From NCBI GenBank assembly GCA_030280995.1, contig JASXTE010000001.1, forward strand, positions 7,412,001 through 7,476,000: a stretch of DNA of 64,000 nt. Reading direction: 5' to 3'. The position numbers were made by a program, and so were the translations under genes. The notes beneath the pieces were generated by a model, which saw only the letters and a list, made by a program, of their open reading frames with translations, made no database searches and was not told where the DNA came from. The stretch is from Hemileia vastatrix. Taxonomy: Eukaryota > Basidiomycota > Pucciniomycetes > Pucciniales > Zaghouaniaceae. Shown here one piece after another: positions 52,480 through 64,000 of this stretch (positions are counted from its first letter, which is position 1; each line of letters begins with the position of its first letter).

Positions 52480-54470
52480 TTTTTTATTTTAATGTCTGGA
52501 AGAAGAAGCCTCCAGCAGTTGTTCTGGATTATGGTGGCAGTTTTGCTTTTTGTTAGGATTGGTGGAAGAACTGTGTTCTGTGTGATGTAGGCAGCTGGAA
52601 ATTGTATATGGGTTGTAATGGTCAGGGACCAGAGTAGAAGGTAAATTTTGAGAAGAAGTGGAAGAAGCTGGGATAGAGTGTTGGAAGAGAGCAAAGTCCT
52701 TAAGCATTTTTGAACACATCAGATGATGAAAAGCATGGAATCACATCTGTTTCTGAAAAACTCAACTCTATGTGTCCTTTTTATGATCAAGTGGATGAAA
52801 TCTTTGGAAAAAGGCCCAATTTCAACCCCTTGCACATGAATCAAGGGCCAAGAATTTCTGAGTCTCATACAAATAGTCATGATTTTCTTTAGATCCTTCA
52901 CTTGACTCTCCAGAATTTGGAGAGCGATATGCATATTCTGACATTGAGCTTGATGAGCCCATAGTAGTAAGACTAAACTACTTTTGCTATTATTTTTTCT
53001 TTTGTAGTGCTGATTTACTCCCCATTTATAAACCAGACCCAAGCCTCATCAAATCTAGAAATTTTTTAGGACATATCTGACAATGAAAGATTAAATGATA
53101 AAGAGTTGGCCCCTCCTAAAAACAGACTTAAGCAAAGAGCTTCTGCTAGTTTCGGGACAACTCAATCAACGTCAAAGGCTGTTTTTTATGCTTATGGGGA
53201 GATTTTTAATAAATGTGAACAAGGTTATATTTTTTACTTTTGTTTTGACTAAAGATTTTTTCTAAATTTATTTCTATTACTCTTAAAAGCTAAACTTGTT
53301 GCAGAAAAATGACAAGCACAAATTGAAATCATGAAGTTGGAGTCTCATGAAAAAAAAGCAGAACATCAACTACATTTTGAGGAAAAGAAGTGGTTTCATT
53401 CACAATTAAAGGAAGAAAATTTTTTAGAAATTAAGAAATATTGTTTATATTTGGAGAGGGAGAAGGTCAGGATTCATAGAGAGGATGATGAAAAATTCAA
53501 AAATAATCAATTTCAATTGGTAAACGCCAAAATTCAGTTACAGGCTGATGAATTAAAAATGAAGCAACTTGATGCTGAAAAGTCAAGAAATCAAGATTTT
53601 TTACTTTCCTGTGTTAATGAAAATAAGTCAAATGCTGATATTAGAGAGTTGCTTTCTTTACTTAGCCAAAATTAAGTAAATATTAATACATTTCTTTCTG
53701 AATTTCTTCTTTAATATCAACATGAAATTCTTCCAACAATTCATGTATCTTCTTTCTTAGATTTCAAAATCTTCAACATTTTTTTTTCTAACTAAACTAC
53801 TTATATCTAATAATTTAGATCCTACTCTATCAATCATACTTTCTATTTTTTCATTAATTATGTTTAGGAATTTTTCTTTTGTCTTGGATATATCACTTTC
53901 TTTTATTTGTTCCCAAATACTATCATCATCCACAGATTCTTTTATTTTGCTTTTTTTACCCCCAAATTATTTCTAATTCAAAAAAAATTACGTCAAATTT
54001 TTTTTTTTGGAAATACCCTCCCCTTCTATTTACCATAGCAGGGGGTGGGGATCACCATTTTTTTCTAAGTCAGAAAAAATTTATGACAAAAAAATGGCAA
54101 TACCCTTCTCTTTATTTTATTGAAGTAGGGGCATAGATTGCCAAAATTTATGTTCATTGCATAAATTAACATGTAAACAAGTCTTATAAGATAATTAGCA
54201 AACTTAAATTAATGACAAGTCAAGTAAAAATGTGAGTGGAAATTGTCTGTGACCAAATTCAATGAAATCAAACACAAATATATACATGAATCTCATGAGA
54301 AAAACAAATTTCATCATAATTACCATTATGCAACACATGGTCTGATGGCTCATTAATTTAGGTAAGTAGATTATCATAGATGACTTATAAAATGTTAATT
54401 CATGAAATAAAAATAAAGGTTGACAATCTATATTACACCCCATACTTTTTTTTCTACCTAATGTTTTTTG
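52480..54470 (+). mobile_element. Copy of coiled-coil/SANT-like family (plus), most complete
   Basis: The order matches the other two copies: conserved block EKLNSMCPFYDQVDEIFGKR at about 52755-52820; then, in another frame, FSLDPSLDSPEFGERYAYSD at 52888-52950; LAPPKNRLKQRASASFGTTQ at 53107; the coiled coil at 53331-53675; and a non-coding tail with the ggcaatacc / ggggtggggatcacc blocks (53990-54140). Breaks between the pieces fall where introns are plausible (GTAGTAAGACT near 52965), so an original spliced gene is likely. Confidence 0.6.
53331..53675 (+). CDS. C-terminal coiled-coil segment of the SANT-like family
   Basis: 114 codons rich in K, E, Q and L (EKKWFHSQLKEENFLEIKKY, AKIQLQADELKMKQLDAEKS) with heptad-like spacing, ending DFLLSCVNENKSNADIRELL. 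The end motif recurs in decayed form at about 9000-9130 (minus). It is probably the last exon of the family's gene. Function unknown. Confidence 0.55.
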   Translation: MKLESHEKKAEHQLHFEEKKWFHSQLKEENFLEIKKYCLYLEREKVRIHREDDEKFKNNQFQLVNAKIQLQADELKMKQLDAEKSRNQDFLLSCVNENKSNADIRELLSLLSQN

Positions 54471-54654
54471 TTTTACCTCACCTTTTTTTTCTTACCTTAT
54501 CAATCCTATTGACCATCTCCCTATTGATTTGAAAAGAACATCCAAAGTGTGTGAATTCTTCACAGGATTCTAAGCCAGGTGGTGATTTAGTTGTCTGGTG
54601 ATTATGAAGATTCAAATACCAAATTACTTCAATTATTCCATTTCCTGTTCTTAA

Positions 54655-54780
54655 CACCACACAATATTTGGGAGGGACTTGCTAGCAAGTGCTCAACTTG
54701 AAGTCAAATGGAAATCAGAAGGAACTCAGACTGAACTGTGAATGAAAACAACTTGAACTCTTGTGGAAATATAATTGAAT
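54655..54780 (+). mobile_element. CACTA-type miniature element, copy C (truncated)
   Basis: The left end CACCACACAATATTTGGGAG, the palindrome half GGACTTGCTAGCAAGTGC and the CAGACTGAACT-type internal repeats match copies A and B. No right terminal repeat was found, so the element is truncated. Confidence 0.7.
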
Positions 54781-55935
54781 ATTTTCTGGTATCATACTGA
54801 AATTGAAATTAACTCATTCTAAAATATGAATGACATGAATTTTAGAAATTATTCCAAACACTTTACATATTGAGGCCATATATTTTACTTGGTTTGTAAA
54901 CTACCATTTAAGATGGGGCTGAAAAGACATTTGAAATAGCCTATTTTTCAAGTATTTATTTTATTGTAAGTTTTTATTCTTGTAAAATGAATTAAACCAT
55001 ATTGAAAGCCATAATTAATTGTTTGAAATTGCATCAAGGATTTTACTCAATTTTTGCAGTTAATTATTTTTAGAAATTCAGATAAATTGAGGGACTTTTA
55101 GATAAAAATTTTAATATTTTACAATTATTCACAATGATTTTGATTTAGGGACAGTTTAATTGAATATTCACCTAAAAGGTGGTAATTAGTATGTGAAGAT
55201 CAATTAAGAATTTATATTTATATATTAAAAGTGATATGGAATATCCATAAAAAATGGTTATGCAAATTCAAATTCATATTTAATATGCTAATGAAAATTT
55301 ATACTTTCAAAGTCATGTTACATATTAATATAAAAAATCATTTAAAATATCCATGTGAAAAATTTTAATACACATTCATATGCAAACTTTTTTGGGATGC
55401 ACATATGAAGTATCAAATTTCATATACATCTTAATATTTTTCTTGAAGATGCAGATTTCAATTGTTATTGAATAAAATTATTGAAAAAAAAAATTTCTGT
55501 ACTATTTTTTTGATGTTATATTATAAAATTTGTTTGATTTGATTTGAGGTTTTTAATTTTGCTTTAGTTTTTTGAATTGTATTATATTATATTGTATTTT
55601 TATTAACTTTATCATATTTGATTACACTTATTTTATATACTTTATCACATTAATAAATATTAAATTATACTTTATTGTATTATATTGTATTTTTTTTATT
55701 ATGTGTTATATTATATTATATCATATTATATTATTGTATTTGAATTTAATTTAATCTTGCTTCACTTTATCACATTCATTTTTATAACATCCTACTTTAT
55801 CTTATTTTATTTTATCTCATTTTATCTCACTTGTCTTTATCTTTATGTAGCTTTTTTTCCTATAATCATTTATTTATTTATTTATTTTCATTATGTTACA
55901 TTATATTCTATTGATTTCTAATTTATTTTATTTTT
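54781..55935. other. Gene-free AT-rich stretch
   Basis: No gene. 55570-55920 is a degenerate TTATA/TTTAT array (TTATATTATAT, TTATTTTATCTCA). The 60-78-codon ORFs there are low-complexity by-products. Confidence 0.6.
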
Positions 55936-55939
55936 ATGG

Positions 55940-56290
55940 ATTAAGTGGTACATCCATACAATAGAATTCAGGTTCAAAAAATTGGTTGGTGAGCTCTGAT
56001 TTAGGGCTGTATATCAAAATTCAAATGCATAAAATTTGATGCCAAACTTTCATGTACAGCTATTCATCAGCATTCACATATGTAAAATTGGCTTGTAAGC
56101 CCTGATGTACAGCCATAAATCAGATTTCAAATTTATAAAATTGGATGTTTAACTCTGATGTAAGGCTATAAATGAGAGTTCACATGCATAGAATTGATCA
56201 TTGAAATATGATAAAAAGTTGTACATCAGAGTTCATGTGCTCAAAATTTTCTATTGAATTCATTTTTATATCCATACATCAGCATTGACC
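55940..56290 (+). repeat. Minisatellite of about 53 bp, roughly six units
   Basis: The core CTGATGTACAGCCATAAATC followed by AGATTCAAATGCATAAAATTGG recurs at about 55945, 55997, 56048, 56100, 56154 and 56206, with a partial unit near 56265. Units are diverged by point changes. It directly precedes the LTR-like repeat copy B. Confidence 0.75.
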
Positions 56291-57520
56291 AGCTAATTTT
56301 TAAAATTAGAGCATTATTAAGTAGACTTAAAGCTGTTGTTTTTATTTTTTTATGTGAAAACAAGAAATGTGCTTTAAATAAATTAAAAGTTGAATATATG
56401 CAATATAAATTTAATAATATTATAATGTGCCTTGAAAGATCAAATTCTCTTAATTAGGACTATTTATTTGGCTACTCAAATGCATAGAAATAACAGTTTT
56501 CAAATTTGGTGTTTTTTATGCCAGAAATGGCTTCTGTGTACTGGTAACATACTGCCTGCATTTATCCCATGTGAATAGCTTCATTTTCAGTAATGTTAGC
56601 TTTTTCACACTATACTTACCCCAAATTCTACGCCTACTGTGAGCAAACATACTAAAATGGGTGACAGATGCTTATTTAGTGTCCCAATTTAATTATAGGT
56701 GCATTGAACTTGTTATATGCACTAATTTCATTAATAACCTCAAGCTTGGCACCTTTAATTCACTACCACACTTAAATTTGCCTAAATTTGTCAAGGATTT
56801 ACCTTTGCAAGTGCCTTCCAAGGACTGCATGTAGTTACCCCAAATCTCACATCCTTTTTTGGGTTTCTCAGTGGTTTCTCAGCCAATTTTGATCATTTTT
56901 GGATGGAGATTTCACATAGTAATTTGGAATAATTAGCCCCATAATTTCTACTGTATATCCCCCTTAATAATTTGAAATATTTAGTGTTATTCTTTCTTTT
57001 TTTAGTCTTTTATTTTAAGTTATTACATGCATATACTTTCTTTTTTGCTTATTCTATTATTTTGATGGATTATCCCTCTTACTCCAGGAATTTGGCAGGC
57101 AATATCATTCTAATTATGTTATTGGTAATTCTTTATGTTAATGGAAAGTTTTATTAGCTAGAATGAGGTATCATTAGCCATGTATAGGACTGGTAAATCA
57201 AGGAGATACATTGGAGAGTTATTGGTTATAAAAGGAGGGAGTTTTTTGTTTTTTTTCTACATTCTTTATCATCACAATCAAAAGATATAACCCTTAAAAT
57301 TACAATTCATATCTATTTTACTTTCAAATTCTTTGAATAGTGTTTAAATATTACATCAATTTTTCTTCCAACTATAAGATTGTAACACATTTATAATTTG
57401 TGAGATTAAAATTACTGAGACCCTTATATTGAGTTATATTTTAACACTTATTGGATTTGTACTACAGTTATCATATAGGACAATTAAAATCTTCTAGAAA
57501 ACTGACTATTCAAGCTATTG
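56290..57520 (+). repeat. LTR-like dispersed repeat, copy B
   Basis: It is the reverse complement of 6392-7640. It contains TTATAAAAGGAGGGAG at about 57226-57241, followed by CTACATTCTTTATCATC: a likely promoter and transcription start region. It ends with TTCTAGAAAACTGACTATTC near 57495-57515. No internal element adjoins it. Confidence 0.7.
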
Positions 57521-57539
57521 ATGTCTCTGTACTTGAACT

Positions 57540-60500
57540 CAGTCTGTCATTTTTTTTCATGCATTCTTTTTCATTCTTTGTTTATCTTTTTTTCTTTTTT
57601 TTTCTTTCTTAATTATTTTTCTTTTGCTTTTTTGATTTGTTTTTTCTTTATTTATCTTTCTTTTTTCTATTCTATTTCTTTTTATTCTTTTTTTTCTTTA
57701 TTTGTCTTTTTTTTTTCTTTTTTTTTTCTTTCTTTTTCTTTATATCTCACTACACAATATAGGGGGTGGACTTGCTAGCAAGTCCTCTACCTGAACTCAG
57801 ATGGAACTCAGACTGAACTCATACTGAACCCACACTGAACTCTACTTGAAAACCCACCTAAAAAAGTTCTGCTGAGTGGTGTTCATCCCTGATTGTATGG
57901 TTCCTTTTTCAAAAGCACAATGTGTGCTCAATCTGTGGTGAGTTTAGGTTCAAGGTTGCAGACTGGCTAGCAAGTCCAACCCCCATATTGTGTGGTGTCT
58001 TTTTCTTTCTTATTTCTTTTTCTATATTTATCTTTTTTTTAATTTTCTTTTACTTTTACTTTTTTTTTGTTTTTTTTCTTTCTTTCTTTTCTTTCTTTTT
58101 CTTTTTCTTTCCTGATTTTTCTTTCTTTATTTTTCTTTATTTCTTTTTTTCTTTCTCTTTTTATCATTCTTGATTTTTTTCTATTTAATTTATTTATTTA
58201 TTTCTTTTTCTTTTTTTTGATTTCTTACATTTTCTTTCTTTTTTTCTTCTCCTTTTTTCTTTTTCTTTTTCTTATGTATTTTTTCTTAATTTCTTTCTTT
58301 TTCTTTAATTCAATCATTCATTCCTTCTCTTTTTTTTCTTTTTTTGCCTTCCTTTTCTCTTTTTATTTGATTTTTTCTTATATTTCTTGCTTTTTTTTTC
58401 CTTATTTTGTATTTCTTCTTCTTTCTTTTCTTTTCTTTTCTTATTTCTTTTTATTTCTTCCTGATTATTATTCATTCTTTTTTATTATATTTCATGTTTA
58501 TCCTTTTTTTAAATTTTTTATTTCTCTTTTTTGCTTTTACTTTTGCTATTTCTTTCTTTCTTTTTCTCTTTCTTTCTTTCTTTCTTTCTGTTCTTTTCTT
58601 TATATTCTTTTTTTTCATCATTTATCTTTCTACTTATTTTTTATTAAATTTTTTTCTTTCTTTTTCTTTTCAATTCCTTATTTTTTTATTCTTTTTTATA
58701 TTCATTATTTTTCTTTATTTTCATTCATTTATTTTCTTGCATTCTCTCTCATTAATTTTTTTCATTCTCTTTCATTCATTTTTTTCAAACTTTTTAATTT
58801 TTAATTTGTTTTAATTTGTTTTCATTTTCTATCTTTCTTTTTCTTTTTGACTTTTGTTTTCTTTCCTTCTTTTTCTTTTCATTTTCTTTCATTTTCATTT
58901 TCATTTTCTCTTACTTTTTTTTTGTCTTTCTCTTTCTTTTTCTTTTTCTATTTCTTTTTCCTATTTTTAGAATTTTCTTTTTCTATTTTCTTCCATTTTT
59001 TTCTTTATAATTTTTAATTTCTCATTCTTTTTATTTCATTATTTCATTCTTTTTCTATTTTTTCTTTTTTTTTCTCTTGAAATTTATAGTCTTTTTTCCT
59101 TTCTTCTTCATTTTCTTTTATTTTCTTTCATTTTTTTCCTTCTTTTTCTTTTTCTATAATTTTTACTTAATTTTTGTTTTTCTTTCTTTCTCTTTAATTT
59201 TATTTCTTTCTTAATTTTTCTATTCTTTCCCTTTTTATATTTATTTTACATTCATTCTTTCTTCCTTTATCTAGTTTCCTTTTTTTCTTTTTTTCTTTCT
59301 TTCTTTCTCTTTTTTTCTCTCTTTCTTTCTTTTTCATTTTTTTGCTATCTTCTACTTTCTTTTTTTATCTTTCTTTTCTATTTATATTTCTTTTTCTGTT
59401 TCTTTTCCTATCTTTATTTTTCTTTTCTTTTATTTTCTCTTCTTTTCTTTTTGTTTTTTTTCTTTTTTTCTTTCTTTCTGTCTTTTCCTTTTCCTTTTCT
59501 TTCTTTTTCATTTTCATTTTCATCTTCATCTTTATTTTTTTTGTATCTATTTTTTTACTTTTATGTTTTTATATTTCTTTTTTTATTCTTTTTATTCTCT
59601 TTCCCTTTTTTAATTTGTTATTAATCTTTCTTTTACTTTCCTTTTATTTTTCTTTTATTTTCATTTTCAATCTTTTTTGCATTTTTTATTTGTATTTTAT
59701 CTTTATTTTTTTTCTTTTCCTTTCTTTTTTTCTTTATTTTTATTTTTATTTATTATTTTTTTCTTTTTCTTTCTATTTCATTTTTTCATTTCCTTTCATT
59801 CTCTTTATTTTTTCTTTTTGTTGTTTTTTGTTATTGTTTATTCTTTTTATTTTATTTAATTTTCTTTCTTTCTATCTTTTTTCTTTTTCTTTAATTTAAT
59901 TAATTTTTTCTTTCCTTTTCTTTCTTTATTTTTATCTACTTAGAATTTTTCTTTCTTTCTTTCTCTTCCTTTTTATTTTTCTTCATTTCTATTTCTATTA
60001 CTTTATAATTTTTTTCCTTTCTTTTTCATTATATTTCATTCTTTTTCATTTATTTCCATTCCTTATCTTTCTCCTTTTTTGATTTCTTCTTTCTTTTTCA
60101 TTTCTTTCTTTTTCATTTTTTTCATTTTTTTACCTTTCTCTTTCATTCTTATTATTTTCTTCTTCTTTATTTTTTATTTTATTCCTTTTATTTTTTTTTT
60201 TTCCTTCTTTTTCATTTTTCATTCCTTTTCTTTTTCCTTCCTTACTTTTTTTCTTTTATTTCCTTTCTATATTCTTTCTTTTTTTTCTTTTTTTTCTGAC
60301 TTTTTCTTTCTTTCTATCATTTTCTTTTTTTTTCTTTCTCTTTTTTTCATTTTTATTCCTTTCTATATTCTTTCATTAAATTCATTTTTTTACTTTACCT
60401 TTTTTTTACTTTTTTTTAATTTTTTTTAATTTTTTTCTTTCTCTATATTTTTTTTCTTTTTTCATTCTTTTTCATTTTCATTTCTTTATTTTTTTATCTT

Positions 60501-63500
60501 ATTCTTTTTTTCATTTTCATTTTTTCCTTTTTTTCATCTTTTTTTTCATTTTCATTTTCTTTCTTTTTTTTCTTTCTTCATTCTTTTCATTCATTCTTTT
60601 TTTCATTTCTTCTCATTTTCATTTTTTATTCTTTCTATTTTTTTCTTTATTTTACTTCCATCTTTTCTATTCTATCCTTTCTTTCTTTTTATTTCTATTT
60701 CTTTTTTATTTATTTTTTTCTACTTTCATAATTTTTTTTCTTCTTACTTTCTTTATTTTTCTTTTTTTCCATTTTCTTTTTCTTTCTCTCTTTTTATTTC
60801 TTTTCTTTTTCTTTTTTTCTTTTTTTATATATCTTTCTTTTTTTTCCTTCTTTCACTTTTTTTCTTTTTCTTTCTTTTTTTTCTTTCTGCTTTCATTGTC
60901 TATCTTTTTCCACTTTCTTTTTTTCTTTCTTTTTCTTTTTTCTTTCCTTTTCTTTTTATTTCTTTTTCTTTTATTTTTTATTTTTTATTTTACTTTTCTT
61001 ATTTTTTTTTATGATTTTTTCTTTGCTTTTCTTTTTCTTACTTTACTTTTTTTCATTTTCTTTTTACATTTTCTTTCTTTACTTTTTTTTCTTTCTTTTT
61101 CTATTTCAGTTTCTTTTTATTTTTTTAAAATTTTCTCTATTTCTTTTCTTTCTTTATTTTATTTTTTTTCTTTCTTCTTTTACCTTTTTTCTTTTTATAT
61201 TTTTTTTCCTTTTCTTAAGTTTTTCTTTGTTTCTCTATTTTTTTATGTGATTGTTTTTATTCTTCTTTCTTTTTTTCTGTCTTTTTTTATTTTTCTTTCT
61301 TTTCTTATCTTATATATTTTTCTTTTTTATTATTTTCTTTCTTTTTCAATTTTATATTTTTTTTCCTTTCGGCTTATTATTTTTATTTTTACTTTTTTTT
61401 TCTTATCTTACTTCTTTTTCTTTCTTCTTTCTTCTTTTTTTCTTTTCTTTCTCTTTCCTTTTTTTCTTCCATTCTCCTTCTTTTTTTTTCTTCCTTACTC
61501 TTTCTACTTCTTCTTTTCTTTCTTTTTCTTTCTCTTTTTTCTTCTTTTTCTTTTTCTTTTCTTGCTTTTTCTTTCTTTTTCATCTTCATTTTCATATTTT
61601 TGATTTTGATTTTTTTGATTTTTTTTCTTTTTCCTTTCTTTCTTTCTTTTCTTTTCTTTTTCTTTTTCTTTTTCTTTTTCTTTTTTATTGTTTATCATTC
61701 ACTCATTTATTATTTTTTTCATTTATTTTATTTTCCCTTTCTTCTTATTTTATTCTTTTTTTCTTTCCTTTTCCTTTTCTTTGTTTTTCTATTTTTCTAT
61801 TTTTATATTTTTTCTTTCTTTTCTTTTCTTTTCATTTCTTTTCATTCATTTTCTTTTTTCTTTTTCTTTTCTCCTTTTTCTTTTTCATTTCTTTTTCTTT
61901 CTTTCTTCTTTCCTTTTCTTTCTTTCTTTCTTTCTTTCCTTTTCATTTCATTTCATTTTATTTTTATTTAAATTTTTTTCTTTCACTTTTTCTTTTTTAT
62001 TTTCTTCCTTATTCATTTTTTAATTTTCTTTTTTCTTTATTTTTTTATTTTTTTTCTTTTATTTTTCTTGCTTTTCTTTCTTTCTTGAATTTTCATTTTC
62101 TTAAATTTCTTTTTTTTCTTTTTTTCTTTCTTTTCCTCTCTATCTCTTTCTTTTTTTTCTTTTTTCTTTCTATTTCTTTTTCCTTATTTCCTTTCCTTTT
62201 CTTTCCTTCTCCTTTCTTTTCTTTTCTCTCTCTCTTTGTTTTTCTTTCTTTCTTTTTGTTATTTGTTTCATTTCATTTTCCTTTTATTTCCCTTTCTCTT
62301 TTTTTAAATTTTTTTTATTTCTCTTTTTTTAAATTCCATTCTATTTTTCTTTATTTTTCCTTTTTCATTTTAATTTTGTTTTTTTACTTTTCCATTTTTT
62401 CTATTTGTCTTCTTCTCTTTCTTTTTCTTTTTTTTCTTTTTTTTTTCTACTTTATTTCTTTTTCTTTTTTCTTTCTTTCTTTTTTTCTTTCTTTACTTTC
62501 TTTTTCTATCTTTTTTTTATTTTTCTTTCATTCTTTTACTTTATTTTATTTTATTTTATTATCTTTTTCATTCTTTTCTTCTTTTTCTTATTTTTTTGTT
62601 TTCTATTTTAATTTATTTTTTTTCTTTGTTTTTTTCTCTCTTTCTTTTTCTTTTTCTCTCTTTCTCTCTTTTATTTTCTTTGTTTCATTTTTCATTTTTT
62701 TCATTTTTACTTTTTTACTTTTACTTTTTCTTTTCCTTTTACTTATACATTTTCTTCTTTTATTCTTTTACACATTTTTTATTTGTTTTTAAATTTATTT
62801 TTCATTCTTTATTTTTTTTCTATTTTCTTCTTTTTTAATTGCTTTCTTTTTTTTCTTTATTTTCATTTTCCTTTTTCATTTTTCTTCTTTATTTTTATTT
62901 TTATTTTTCTCACATTCTTTCAATCTTCCACTTTTTCATTCATTCTTTATCTTTATTTTATTATTTTTTTTGTTTTTTTTTCTTTCTTTCTTTTTCTTTT
63001 ATTTTTAGTTACTTTGTCTTTCTTTCTTTCCCTTTTTTTCATTTTCATTTTCATTTATTTTTGTTTTATTCTTTTTTTCCTTTCTTACTTTCTTCCTTAT
63101 TCTTATCTTTTTCTTTTTCTTTTTCTTTTCCCTTTCCCTCTTTTTCATATTATTTCTTTTCTGTTCTTCTTCTTTTTCTTTCTTATTCTTATTTTTTCTC
63201 TCTTTTTCTTTTTTTTAATTTTGTTTTCTTTATTATTATTATTATTTTCTTTTTTTTTCTCTTTTTATTTTTATTTTTTTTACTTCTTTCTTTTTCTATT
63301 TTTCCTTTTTTCTCTCTTTTATTCTTCATATTTTTTTCATTCTTTCTTTATCTTTTTTTCCATTTTTTCTATTTTCTTTTTCCTATTTCTCACTTTCTTT
63401 CTATTTCATTTTCCTTCTTTCATTTTTTCTTTTTATTTTATATTTTTATTTATATTTTTTTTCTTTCTTTTTCTCTCTTTTTCTTTTTCTTTTTTTACTT

Positions 63501-64000
63501 CTTTCTTTTTCTTTTTCTCCTTTCTTTCTCTTTTTTATTCTTTATATTTTTTTCTTTCTTTCTTTATTTTTAATTTCCATTTTTTCCATTTAATTTTTTC
63601 TATTTCTCACTTTCTTTCTATTTAAATTTCTTTCTTTCATTTTTTCATTTTTTCTTTTTCTTTCTTATTCTTTTTTAAATTTTTTTCTTCTTTTTCACCC
63701 TTTTTCTTTTTCTTTCTTTCTATTTATATTTCTTTATTTCTCTTTCTTTCTTTTTTTCTTCTTCATATCTATTTTTCTTTTCTTGCATTTTTATTTTATT
63801 TTCTTTCTTCATCTTCATTTTTCATTAGTTGTTTTTTCTTTATCTTTCTTTCTTTTTTTTCTCTCTTTTTCTTTTTCTATCTTATTCTTTTTTTTTTACA
63901 TTTTTTTCTCTTTTTTTCTTCTTCTTTCTTTTCTTCTTTTCTTTCCTTACCATTCTTTTTCTTTCTTTCTCTTTTTGTTTATTTCTTTATCTTTCTTTCT
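57540..64000 (+). repeat. Long polypyrimidine (T/C) tract, runs off right edge
   Basis: Apart from the miniature element at 57748-57997, nearly all of this region is T and C on the plus strand in degenerate TTTCTTTTT, TTTTCTTTC and TTTCATTTT units, with scattered A and very few G. It continues to the window end. Long ORFs in all plus frames translate to F, S, L, I and Y only and are not genes. The strand asymmetry extends over more than 6 kb. Confidence 0.95.
57748..57997. mobile_element. CACTA-type miniature element, copy B (complete)
   Basis: 250 bp. Ends CACTACACAATATAGGGGG and (reverse complement of the right end) CACCACACAATATGGGGG; 3-bp duplication TCT at 57745-57747 and 57998-58000. 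The left palindrome GGACTTGCTAGCAAGTCC is perfect. In reverse orientation the interior matches copy A (CACCACAGATTGA.CACACATT, GGAACCATACAATCAGGG). It inserted into the pyrimidine tract. Confidence 0.88.

Noticed and set aside
61389..61698. Lys/Glu/Arg-rich minus-strand ORFs
   Set aside because: They are the purine-strand reading of the same low-complexity tract.
58067..63625. Long plus-strand ORFs (up to about 500 codons) rich in F, L, S, I and Y
   Set aside because: They are translations of the T/C-rich repeat in every frame, overlap each other, and have no domain, codon structure or splice context. Resemblance to membrane proteins is compositional only.

Overview
This window looks like an AT-rich, transposon-dominated stretch of a basidiomycete nuclear genome, most likely a rust fungus (Pucciniales). 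That placement is an inference from three things: short GT-AG introns in every host gene, a fungal housekeeping gene set, and retroelement clades common in basidiomycetes. No RNA gene, CRISPR array or bacterial feature was seen. Only about 6 kb, near 19-25 kb, is dense with host genes.

Layout. 1-4.9 kb: minus-strand Ty3/gypsy element (FIDDGG-type reverse transcriptase) running off the left edge, with a 260-bp CACTA-type miniature element inside its RT. 5-18.6 kb: gene-poor, with a ~1.2-kb LTR-like repeat, copies of a family with a coiled-coil protein, small inverted-repeat elements, an A-rich minisatellite, and three solo LTRs of one family, each with a perfect 5-bp target duplication. 19.1-25.1 kb: three complete host genes whose exons could be assembled by hand. 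These are cytosolic asparaginyl-tRNA synthetase (+, 8 exons), ITP/XTP pyrophosphatase (-, 8 exons, including a 15-nt microexon and a GC-AG intron) and clathrin light chain (-, 4 exons). The first two converge, and clathrin light chain lies head-to-tail upstream of ITPase.

26.4-31.7 kb: an intact Ty1/copia element (-) with two 570-bp LTRs, a 5-bp target duplication, a 1328-codon ORF, and a primer site matching the anticodon arm of initiator tRNA-Met. 31.9-32.5 kb: a small intron-rich gene (+) of unknown function. 32.7-33.1 kb: two miniature elements. 33.5-34.5 kb: T-rich minisatellite. 34.5-43.3 kb: decayed gypsy chromovirus (+) whose chromodomain survives out of frame. 43.4-51.1 kb: a second, heavily mutated copy of the FIDDGG gypsy family (+). 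52.5-54.5 kb: another copy of the coiled-coil family. 54.7-57.5 kb: a truncated CACTA miniature element, a ~53-bp minisatellite and the partner of the LTR-like repeat. 57.5-64 kb: more than 6 kb of almost pure pyrimidine on the plus strand, interrupted by a complete CACTA miniature element and running off the right edge.

The host genes do not form an operon or pathway; they are separate housekeeping loci in a repeat-rich landscape. The most interesting material is the CACTA miniature family with an 18-bp palindrome beside its terminal repeats, the apparently young copia element, the pyrimidine tract, and the ITPase microexon. I found no convincing novel defence or biosynthetic system.
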